A stretch of DNA of 64,000 bases from Aradus depressus (lineage: Eukaryota; Arthropoda; Insecta; Hemiptera; Aradidae), in the NCBI GenBank assembly GCA_963662175.1, contig OY759216.1, positions 38,767,087 through 38,831,086 on the forward strand. The letters run 5' to 3'. A program made the translations under genes and the position numbers. The notes beneath the pieces are model-generated. The model did not search any database, had not been told where the DNA came from, and worked only from the letters and a program-made list of their open reading frames with translations. Shown here in pieces: positions 55,226 through 64,000 of this stretch. Positions within the stretch are counted from its first letter, which is position 1; the number at the start of each line of letters is the position of its first letter.

Positions 55226-55892
55226 TTTCATTTTTCATCCCGCAACCTTGTTCTTGAATGATTAGCTAGCATATTCCCTACTTTGGCATAATTGTTCCAA
55301 AGGATGTAAACAGGGCTTTTTTGGAATCGAAACGAATTAAGACGACGAAGACATGAATTATAGTAGTTGGCAGTTTAATATCGTAAAAGTATATGAGTAA
55401 TGTTTATAAGAAAGTCATAGATAGGTCTTGTCAATGTTTAATCATCCGCTTGAAATCTTGGAAGAATTACGTATAAGAATCGTTAAAGTCTCCTTCACTT
55501 TCTAAAGATTGCTAAATAATTGATTATGCAATTTTTCCCTTCTAATTGCTATTTCAAGACTGAGTTTACAAACATCAAACCGACTACAAGAGAAATAAGT
55601 AATGTGGAAAATATAAAAGATAAAATGACAATACATAGATGTGGGACACTTTTTCAAAAAAAGTAACGGTTCATACTGCCCCGTTTTCTAGTTGAAAACT
55701 CCGCGTTTTGAGGCTGGGTTCGCATTCCGAGATCAGGAAGGCTTTGGAACGGCCAGTAAACGAAATGTACACTTGTTTGAATGGTTGTGTCACTGGGTGT
55801 TTCGAATGTTTTTTTTGATTGTCTTATTTACATTTAATATCGTTTAGGAATGTTAAATCTTGAAGAATTATGTAAGGTGGTAATTTGTGAAA
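55226..55892. other. Upstream region of gene 2
   Basis: Presumed promoter and 5' UTR region. No core promoter element is distinctive. 55226-55340 may be MITE arm sequence. Confidence 0.35.
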
Positions 55893-55958
55893 ATGTCCGA
55901 GCGAATAGATCCCAACCGAGTTTGTGTTCCTTCGATGCATCCTTCCAACAATCAACAG
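55893..55958 (+). CDS. SAPCD2: Gene 2 exon 1: start and N-terminal 22 residues
   Basis: MSERIDPNRVCVPSMHP...; donor gtaggt at 55959, phase 0. The next exon also begins with ATG, so an alternative start at 56165 is possible. Confidence 0.75.
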
Positions 55959-58900
55959 GTAGGTGTTGCCTCTTGTTTATGAGTGTTTTTGTTGTGCAAC
56001 AAAGCTATTGCCTCGGTGTCCCTGTGAACAAGCTGTTTCCACTCCGTTTTGTTGGGAAATAGTGTTCTATTGTGTTAACAGTGATTGTTGAACCTTCAAA
56101 GTATTAAATAATAATAAAATAGCAAGAAATACACCTTTATTCAATATAACTTTGAAAATTTTAGATGTCTATTCCTTCAACAATTCACCAATCTTCAACT
56201 TTGGAAGGACTTCCCAAACAATTTGTAGCTGCTCTTAGAACTCTATTTGACATATTGGATGAAAAGGGGATCGGATTTGTAAAATTTACAGGTAGGTATC
56301 ATATTTTTTTCAATTTCTTCAAGTGTTTTATCGATTTGTAATTATTTATTCACTTATACAGATATTGAAAATAGATGGCAGGATGATGGAACAAAAGGCT
56401 TGCCAAAGGGAGTTATTGAAAGTTTGAGAAAAGTAACTCCTCCAAATGGGATGTTGTCCTTTGAAAGATTCTGTGCTGGACTTAAAATATGTCTTCTAAG
56501 GAATCAGGTAGAAATATTGTTCTTTTTAATAAACCATTTAGTTATTAAGGTGTACGTTACGTTTTCTAAATATAGGCATTCCAAGAAGTTATATAAAGGG
56601 ATTAATATAGTTCTGTAGAGAAATATTTCGTTTATTTCGTGGTAAAGATCCTTATTGAAGACTTGCCTACATACCTGGAGAAATATTTTTGCTTGCTTAC
56701 CTTGACATGAAGCCATGTGATATATGAGTCCTTGAAATAACAATATTTCTTGCTGTCATTAAAAACGTTTTATGGTTGGTTTGTCCTCGAAAAACTATCA
56801 CTGAATTTGAAGGCAGTGGTTTGAAATGGTGTTGTCTGTATCCTACCAACAATATTAAATATTAGATAAATTTGCGAAACTCTATTGAATCTGTTCAAGT
56901 ATAATTTACTCATGAAGGCTATTATTTTTGTCGCGAACGATTGATAACCTCTTATAAGAACTAATTCTGCAAGGCGCAATGAATAATTAATAGATATAAA
57001 TTTATTAAGTGCTTTAAATATTTTTTCCAGTTTGCCTCTAAATATCGCGTCAACTTCGATCGGGATCCATTGTATTAAGGCTTATATTTTAAGTATGAGA
57101 AAGTTTGGAGATTTTGTATTTTCTCTATAAAAAAATTACAAATAAGTTTTATCAGACTTTTTTGTTTTATTAGCTATCTCCAAGGAGTATTTAATCCTTT
57201 CTCTATCAAAAAGAATTTTGATTTATCCTTCGAGAGGCACATGGAAAACTGCTAGACTAAGTACCCGGAAATTGAAAAGGTTATGGCTAATAGCTGTATG
57301 TATTGTTTTGTTAAGATGGAGAGTAAAAAGCGGACGACAAGTGTAGGCCGAAGTAGTGGAGGCGGCGGTGAGAGCAGCGAGCCTGGGGCTAGGCCGCCCT
57401 CGGCCCCCCTGCTAGATATGGAGCCCGGGCCTCAGTGGTCGATGCGGCAAGGCAACATGCCACAACAGCGTACCATCAGCATGCCGCAGCTTCCTGCAGA
57501 CCCCACCCTCGGCATTCCCATCAAACCGCCTCTCTACGGCCCTCCCAAACCACCAAGGTAGCAAACATTATAGTGTTCTCTAGGTCGAATACCGTCTATG
57601 AAACCCTCTGTCCGCACACCCCCATCCTCCTTTCTGAGAAACTGTTAATAAAAGCTATATTACTGAAACTTCGCATATAATCAAAGGATAATATATAGAC
57701 CTAGGTAAAAAAGAAAAAAATAAGCCAAAAAAAATATAGAATTTTCAATTTTTGAAATGTAGCTCTGATGATGATATTCAATTGTTTTGTATATATCGTA
57801 GGTGCACAAGAATAGGGACACAACTCAAAAAAATAGATTTTCCAGAACAGCCAATTAAAAGTTTCTTGTTTCCTGCAAGGCTTGTCATGATCTTGGATTT
57901 TTAAAAATTTCAAATTTTTTTGGGGATGAACATTAGTATTCACCTTGTATCCTAACAATAACCGGTTTGTTTTGATTACATTAAGAAAAAAAAAACAATA
58001 CATTCTATTTTCATCCTTTTTTTGAGTTATGACGATCTTCCAGAAAAGTATATTTCACACCATATTGATGACTTTATCACAAACCCAATAATAATGGTTA
58101 GTAAATGCATACAAACAAGAATTTTATTATTTTATAAGAAAACATAACACTTTACGATTGACGATCTTGTCACATTGATTGTCATTGAACTAGATTTGTG
58201 TCTTCATCATAAACTCGCGACTTTGTACTAAGGGAAGAACGACAAAACCGCTTTCTAGCGGCCATTTTTGGAAGTAGTCATTCTTCCATATAAAGATATG
58301 CGGATTTTGCTATACATTTTCACAATAAACTAGAAAACGGACATTTTTCGCTATTCTTGTGCACCAACGATATAACGAACTAATTCGAGATATTAAGATC
58401 AACAAGTTGTTTGTAGTGCTTTTGTGAATGGTAATATTAAAATCTATACCTACCAGGAATTAGGTACTTCTTTGTTAAATTATTTATTATTTATTTTAAA
58501 TCATTTCAGGCTGTCCTAGTACACTCCAAGGAGGTTAGGTTGTAGAAGGAGCTAGGTTGATATGTGGCAGGAGGAGTGGGGGGCCCATAGTCTGTAATAA
58601 TAAATAAACAATTGACATTGAATTGATTAAATGTACTCATTTTCACGGTACAGGTCTGCAGTTGGTTTGGAGAGAAACGTGGACAAATCGGAGATCCGCT
58701 CGGCGCTGCAGAACTGGCAGATGGGTGTGATGATGGAGGAGGAGAAACGAGCCTACCCCCAGCAGCAGCGGGAGCGGCCGAGGAGTGTCGGGGATGGGAA
58801 GCCAGCCCTGTCTGGGAGCGACCAGTATAAGAAGCCGGCAGGGCGGCGAAGGGAACCCCGCAGACACACCCTCCAGAACGGCATTGACTACAACATGGTA

Positions 58901-61610
58901 ATAATCAACATTCTTAGATATTAATAAATAAATAAGAATGTAAATTGATCCTTTCAAATAAAATTTTGGTTATGCTCCAGAGGAGAAACTCTTCAGTAGT
59001 TCCGGTTTTTCCCTTCAATTCCAACCCTAATCAAGAATGAAAATAATATTAGAAACGTTATTTACTTACTTTCCCTGGCGCATTGGTCTTAGTAGAATCT
59101 GGGCCTCCACAACGATCCTTCGTTTATTCTCAACCTGCCTTGTCCTGTCCATCGTCCTCATTTTTCTTCAGCCAACGCGAGTGAGGTCTCTCTCTTTCTC
59201 TCTGACAGCCAAGGTGCTCTTCCAATATCTTTATCAGGACTCAGTCTGACACCATTCTATGCAGAATTCCCAACCATCGCCTTCACTTCCTTGAAGGCCA
59301 GGAGGTCCGGACTCCGCTGCAGGTTTCTCAGCTCTGTTGGCCTGTATCATACATCTCCTCACGAATAGAGCCGCAAATCTTTACACCTTCCTCTCTCACG
59401 TATTGAACAAGATGTATTCCTCGTAAAACAAGATCCTCCTTGCGAGATATAGACCTCATCCGAACAGTATTCCAGGCCATTATTGGAAACGATTGAGAGA
59501 AAACATTATATGACAGAATCTGGGGCCCATTTCCAAGTACATAGGTTTGTCAACTTATCTTACAGTGAGGATAATATTAATAAATATTATTTTATTTGTT
59601 TTAGGGGCTGATACCCGGTCTTTTACTACGAGGTCATACTAGAGCTCGACTCTGCTGTGGAAGTCCATAATTTTGCATAACCGGATTTAGTTGCCTAGAG
59701 TAGGAATCTTTAACCGAGTACCTGAAATCGCAGAGGCTCGAGACCATAGCTTAACTTTCCATCCATAGGACGGCGTGCTGAAGGTTTTTCTATCTCCCAA
59801 ATAATACACCCTAAGGGGTTTTCAACTCGCGATCTTGATTAAGTGTCGAAGTAAAATTTGTTATAAAAGTATTAAGAAGACAACATTCTTTCATAAAAAA
59901 CGTCCTTCATCGACAAGTAAATTTTATAATTTTTTAATTTGATATATGTTGATCAATATTTTCACTATTTGTTTTCTTTTTGTAAAGCAGCCTCTGAAGC
60001 TCAAATCTCCATGTGCTTTGTTAATGTTAACTCATCTTATCTCACTCGATTAAAAATACTTTATTCTTTGTCTCTACCGCATATTACTACTTATCCCCTC
60101 GGGAACATGAAAAAAAACTATTAAATGTATTTAGTTTAAATGTAGTCACTGAAAAAAGTTAACGAACAAAATATTATAGAATTAAATGTTCTAAATGAGA
60201 CCTCATACTTCCGTAAACTACTTTGCAATGTTTTAAAGTCATATTCTTCCTCATTTGTAACAGAGCATTAAGTATTGAAACAGTTCACCTTAAAAAAAAC
60301 TTTAATATTAAAACAATGATATTATTAAATTGCTAATATTTAGTTGATGTTGTAGTTGAAAAGGATGAAGCAGATCGAGCTAGAGAAGGACGTGCTGGTG
60401 CAAGGACTGGAGGCTGTGGACAGAGCCAGGGACTGGTATCTCAAACAGATCGCTGCTGTCCAGGAGAAGATGAACAACCTCGGCCGCATGGGACATTCCG
60501 TAACTTCATATTTATTTAGTTTTTTTTTTTTTTTTTTTTCCGAAGTTACTATGGAAAAAGTATTGTTATGATCTCTTTCGACTCAGTAGTATCACTCCCG
60601 AGTAAAAATTAACGGTTTTCCGGTCGATGTGAGTAGCGTAACTGGTTTTTGCTATGTATCGCTTAAAACTTTCTTTTGAATCAAGAAATACAACAAACAA
60701 AACAAAGAGGAAATAGAAATATGTATTCTATATGTAATACATCTTTCCGTAGATCGTTCAAGAATATATATATATATATATATAGTTCAGAGATATTTAC
60801 GAGAAACCATCTTCATTTGCCAGCTCTTTGAAAAAACATGTGTGCAGTTCACACGCGGTAGAAGTGAAACCTTCAGAATACGAAACTGCGAGAGAATGAG
60901 ACGAATACAGTATCAGGAGTGGGATAATTATAGGGTTTATTTATTATAATATTGGTACCAAGTTTAAAAATTATTTTATATTTTATTATTCAAACTCCAT
61001 GTTTTTAATTTCAACAAATGACACGAGTGGCTTATGGTAACTAAAGTATGAAATAAATGTTTCCTTAATAAGTTTTTAAAAGTCTAAAAAAAATTCACAA
61101 TTCCAAACTTTTTGGAGGGAGAGGAGGAGGCGATGAAATTTTTCATGATTATCTTTTTTTGTGTCGCAAGACTAGAGAAGAAGCATTATCGGCAACTTTT
61201 TTTCTCTTCACTTTCAGTTACAAGAAGTCCTTATGTTAGTAATTCAAACAGGTGACTAAATAAAACAACTGTTATATATACATAAGGCAATAGTGTCGCT
61301 TTTTCGTTTCATCGAGTTTCAAATCACAACGGTGCTAAAGAAGTTTTCACTTCAAAAAACTTGGATTCTATTATGGTTTCCATTTCCCATATTTCCACTA
61401 AACATATGATTGTGATTGCAGGAGCAGTGGAGCGAGGCTCAGGACGAGCGGGTGGAGCTGCAGCGGGCCCGTGTGCTCGAGGTGAACCGCCACCTGGCCA
61501 CCCTCACAGACCCAGGGGGTGGACTTCCTCTCCACATGAACCTGGCCGTCAGTCCCCACTCTACCCACCTCATTGCTCGCCTCAAGCAGCAGAACCACCT
61601 CCTCACTAAG
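55893..61610 (+). CDS. SAPCD2: Suppressor APC domain-containing protein (SAPCD2-like), 3' partial
   Basis: Seven exons: 55893-55958, 56165-56291, 56362-56507, 57316-57557, 58654-58897, 60356-60499, 61422-61610. Junctions are GT-AG and in phase, giving 386 codons without the end. Start chosen at 55893: an in-frame TAA lies at 55881 and the context has A at -3. Residues about 35-112 are the Suppressor APC domain (LPKQFVAALRTLFDILD, ENRWQDDGTKGLPKGV, LSFERFCAGL). A Pro/Ser-rich middle follows, then a coiled-coil region (VLVQGLEAVDRARDWYLKQI) and IARLKQQNHLLTK. In vertebrates SAPCD2 acts in spindle orientation and apical polarity with LGN; a similar role here is inference. The last exon(s) lie beyond the window. 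Confidence 0.85.
56165..56291 (+). CDS. SAPCD2: Gene 2 exon 2: Suppressor APC domain, first part
   Basis: Encodes LEGLPKQFVAALRTLFDIL followed by DEKGIGFVKFT, an EF-hand-like helix-loop segment typical of the family. Acceptor tttag; donor gtaggt; phase 1. Confidence 0.92.
56362..56507 (+). CDS. SAPCD2: Gene 2 exon 3: Suppressor APC domain, second part
   Basis: Encodes DIENRWQDDGTKGLPKGV, ESLRKVTPPNGMLSFERF and CAGLKICLLRNQ. Acceptor tacag; donor gtagaa; phase 0. Confidence 0.93.
56508..57315. other. Gene 2 intron 3
   Basis: No feature recognised; acceptor at 57311-57315 is ttaag, weaker than the others. Confidence 0.5.
57316..57557 (+). CDS. SAPCD2: Gene 2 exon 4: disordered Pro/Ser/Gly-rich region
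   Basis: Encodes MESKKRTTSVGRSSGG, PPSAPLLDMEPGPQW, RTISMPQLPADP and PPLYGPPKPPR. RTxSxP-like sites could be phosphorylated. GC-rich against AT-rich introns. Donor gtagca at 57558, phase 2. Confidence 0.88.
57558..58653. other. Gene 2 intron 4
   Basis: AT-rich; nothing recognised. Confidence 0.45.
58654..58897 (+). CDS. SAPCD2: Gene 2 exon 5: basic linker
   Basis: Encodes SAVGLERNVDKSEIRSAL, NWQMGVMMEEEKR, then Arg/Pro-rich KKPAGRRREPRRHTLQNGID. Acceptor acag at 58650-58653; donor gtaata; phase 0. Confidence 0.88.
58898..59054. other. Gene 2 intron 5, first part
   Basis: Short AT-rich sequence; nothing recognised before the LINE remnant at 59055. Confidence 0.4.
59055..59480 (-). pseudogene. 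RTE-type LINE remnant, diverged
   Basis: Reverse-strand relative of 36693-37060 ('tccctggcgcattggtctta', 'gaatctgggcctccac'), with several lesions. Confidence 0.5.
59604..59855 (-). repeat. Degenerate SINE (reverse)
   Basis: 'gctgatacccggtcttttac', 'ctctgctgtggaagtcc', 'gagtacctgaaatcg' and 'ccataggacggcgtgctg' follow SINE order. Confidence 0.7.
59856..60355. other. Gene 2 intron 5, last part
   Basis: AT-rich; nothing recognised except the acceptor at 60351-60355. Confidence 0.45.
60356..60499 (+). CDS. SAPCD2: Gene 2 exon 6: coiled coil
   Basis: Encodes KRMKQIELEKDVLVQGLE, DRARDWYLKQIAAVQEKM and NNLGRMGHS; leucine-heptad character and the DRAR-WY motif match SAPCD2 C-terminal regions. Acceptor tgtag; donor gtaact; phase 0. 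Confidence 0.92.
60500..61421. other. Gene 2 intron 6
   Basis: A (TA)n run at about 60763-60783; otherwise nothing recognised. Confidence 0.45.
61422..61610 (+). CDS. SAPCD2: Gene 2 exon 7: C-terminal region, not the last exon
   Basis: Encodes EQWSEAQDERVELQRARV, LEVNRHLATLTDPGG and LIARLKQQNHLLTK. In the family this is followed by a short conserved coiled-coil end that is not found in 61611-64000. Donor gtattc at 61611, phase 0. Confidence 0.9.
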
Positions 61611-62160
61611 GTATTCTCTCGTCATCTCTACATTCCCACTTCTTCCAGCTCTTCTCGACCAGGTCGACATCCACGCCAGGTCCCTCTTCTTCCCCTTCTG
61701 CTTCTCACTCTGCACACCTTTGACGTGGTCTTGGCATGGTCTGTCCTCCTTCGGAAACTATGATTTCAAACTTTCTTGCTTTAATTTCTTGAAAATCGTA
61801 TACATCTGTTCAGTTGTTAACTTCTTATTCTATTACGAATATCGGCGGCTTAATTCAAAAAGGCAACATTTCAAAAATCTACATTTTGAGTGAGGCATAT
61901 TATTAAATTGCAAGGGAATGCAGTTGTTACTACTCCTACTTAGTTTGCCTAAAGATTTTCTTTAGCTGGGGGATTTTCAGCAGCAATTCTTAGTTTTTGG
62001 GATAACTTGTTTATATTATATTCTTATAATTAATCATCTTTAAAACACTTACTTTTCTAACGAATATTTCTTACTTTTATAACAAATATATATATATATA
62101 TATTTAAATAATTAATAAACTCAGAATCAATCACTTTTTACATCATTGGAAAGGAGCGAA
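61611..62160. other. Gene 2 intron 7 start
   Basis: A (TA)n run near 62085-62102; no exon recognised. Confidence 0.4.
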
Positions 62161-62305
62161 TTGGACCCCAACATCCGTTAGACGGATTCATTTTAAATTA
62201 TGTTTTCTAAAACAAACTTTTATACTTTGTTTATGTTATATATATATTGTTTGTTTTAGAAAACATAATTTAAAATGAATCCGTCTAATGGATGTTGTGC
62301 TCCAA
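62161..62305. mobile_element. 145-bp hairpin element (short foldback MITE)
   Basis: Arms 62161-62217 and 62249-62305 are inverted copies with few mismatches around a 31-bp AT loop. No coding capacity. Confidence 0.82.
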
Positions 62306-62989
62306 CTGATACAAAGTTTACTAAATTAAAAGGTAATGATTTGTCAAAACAAGGAATATTCCCCCTTTTTTAATTAGACCACCGACGTACTTTCTAATAT
62401 TATTTATTGATTTGAAATAACATGTTGACAGGGAGGAACTTTCTTAAGCTAATTTGCCAATGTTCTCCCGATTTTTTTAATAATTTTATTTTCACCAATT
62501 TTTTTTTTTTTTTCGTAAATTTTTACTCTCAATATTTGTTTTGTGTTGATTTATTGTTATTTTTATTTTTGTGGCCTTATGGTACTGTATCTTAAAATCT
62601 TTAAATGCAACGACCACGATTTTTCAGGGCTGTTCTAGAAGTTACTAACGAATGTACTAGAATTCATTTTTATTTTGGTTTTTAACGATCTTTGATGTCT
62701 TTGTAAATGTGTTCAAGTTGCGTGCTTCGAATGATTTGAAATTTCACTTAATTTTATTTATATTTAAAACGCGAATATTTTTAATAAAAAAAAAAAAATC
62801 ACTTTAAAAATATGTAGGTAATTACATAAGTGATGTTTTTTAATATAATATTTGATTTTATAATTCCTCATTTTATTAAACAATAAATAACTTCAAATTG
62901 ATCCTACTTTTTATCTCCTCGTCTAAAGATCTATTGAAAGTCTATATTTAACCTTCAAGCTAACTTTTCCTCTTTCAAGTAAGGCCTAT
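62306..62989. other. Gene 2 intron 7, AT-rich
   Basis: Poly-T and poly-A runs; nothing recognised. Confidence 0.4.
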
Positions 62990-63290
62990 TTCCAGGGTAA
63001 CTGCCCCTTCTTCAGTAGGTCTGTTCTCCTTTCTGGTGTGTCTTGTGCTCTGTACCGCTAGTGGCTCACTTCTTCTTTTCAGCTGACACATCCACCGACT
63101 GGCACTAATCTTGATTCGCCAGGGTGTCAACTCCTCCATTTTGGCAATGTCCCTTCCCTTCTTCAGGTCGCCTACATTCTTTCACCGTTAGTTGCTTTCT
63201 TATATGTCATAATATATTGTTCCCATCCAGCACTAGCCGTAGCCAAATAGATTTTCTTGTCAGGCTCTCTATTTCCTAAAAGCTGTCAAA
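62990..63290 (-). pseudogene. Possible retroelement coding fragment, unassigned
   Basis: GC-richer than its surroundings; the - strand reads WEQYIMTYKKATNGERM, then KMEELTPWRIKISASRWMC and QLKRRSE with one stop between. It looks like a decayed transposon protein; the family is not identified. Confidence 0.35.
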
Positions 63291-63417
63291 TTACTCTTAT
63301 TTATTTTTTATTTTTTTTCCTACAAGTATTTTGAGGATGATTCATGAAATTATTATATAAAATATGTTGATACTATATACATAGATGATATTGCCAAAAT
63401 TCATTACATGCGTTTAA

Positions 63418-63975
63418 GTAGAGCTCAAGATCGCTGGTTCGAAACCCTGCCGAGGCCCTTAGTTTATTTTATCTGGGAGGTAAAATAAACTTAAGCTCGC
63501 CGTTGGGATGGAACGTTAAGCGATGGTCCCGAGCCTGTACGTCAGGTACTCGTTAATGACCCCCTACTGTAAGTGAATAAAAATTTAGGGTAGGCAAAAT
63601 TTAGGACTCCCATAATAGAGTTGGGTTCATGTCCACCAGAGTCACGAAAGTGCGCTCTGGTAGTAGGCGATACGACCTCGTAGTTAAAGCCCGGGCATGA
63701 GTCATAATAACTAATTAATAGTAACTAACTTCTTCGCTTATCATAATCTGGATAAAATTTTCCTCATCCAACTTTCTAGCAATTTCGTCTGCTCATGTCC
63801 GGGAGACTAGGAATTCTAATCTAAATAAAATTGGTGGGGTACCAAAGCCAAATAATAACTACAGATTCTGGTTTCGAGTTTTCAAAGATTGATTTTATCA
63901 CTTACTTTCCATTCTTTCTATTTTAGCAGATTTTTGTATGAAAAGTCAGACCATCGAGAAGAGGATATTACATTC
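63418..63975 (+). repeat. SINE plus flank, duplicate of 53026-53545
   Basis: SINE from the B box (GGTTCGAAACCCTG) to 63704, followed by about 270 bp shared with the flank at 53225-53545. Confidence 0.82.
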
Positions 63976-64000
63976 AGAATATTTTTGTCCGTTCACGCGA

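Overview
This window is eukaryotic and almost certainly an insect nuclear chromosome. It is AT-rich, has introns of up to 11.8 kb with GT-AG borders, and most of the sequence is transposable elements. A tRNA-derived SINE whose tail degenerates into TTAGG/CCTAA-like repeats, jockey-type and other LINE pieces, Helitrons and pogo-like elements all fit an insect. A hemipteran is plausible but cannot be shown from this sequence alone. No prokaryotic operon, CRISPR array or plasmid feature is present.

Two host genes lie on the + strand. Gene 1 (exons from 20781 to 49617) encodes a single-pass membrane receptor: fucolectin-like (F5/8-type) domain, C-type lectin domain, three sushi/CCP domains, a Pro/Thr-rich stalk, one transmembrane helix and a cytoplasmic tail. 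This resembles the Drosophila furrowed/CG9095 class of C-type lectin-sushi receptors. All exon junctions keep phase. Its first exon(s), including the signal peptide, were not found. Two last exons (45826-45976 and 49227-49617) can both be spliced in frame to the transmembrane exon, which predicts two cytoplasmic tails. Gene 2 (55893 to 61610, 3' end outside the window) encodes a Suppressor-APC-domain protein of the SAPCD2 type, a family linked to cell polarity and spindle orientation. I see no functional link between the two genes beyond adjacency.

Layout. 1-3470: jockey-type LINE on the - strand, with an intact ORF1 and an ORF2 open to the window edge. 3700-6700: repeat fragments and two SINE pieces. 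6740-13440: three-level nest, with a gag-only LTR retrotransposon (7952-12711, TSD GTAT) inside a pogo-like element (about 7686-13137) inside an older interspersed repeat. 13440-20780: SINEs, a foldback/MITE copy, a Helitron end and a second copy of the older repeat. 20994-32781: intron 1 of gene 1, holding a complete non-autonomous Helitron with two internal tandem arrays (21631-24546), a 441-bp satellite that looks derived from the SINE (24686-26921), a short Helitron copy (26922-27335), another foldback/MITE copy and a SINE. 32782-49617: remaining exons of gene 1, interrupted by LINE remnants, a 626-bp palindromic foldback and SINEs. 49618-55892: 3' flank of gene 1 and repeats. 55893-64000: gene 2, with RTE-type LINE debris, a short hairpin MITE and a SINE-containing duplication of sequence near 53 kb.

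No wholly new molecular system was found. The observations most worth checking are the alternative cytoplasmic tails, the SINE-derived satellite wedged between two Helitrons, the gag-only retroelement with a reiterated primer-binding-site tail, and the frame-preserving 22-residue repeat inside the Helitron.
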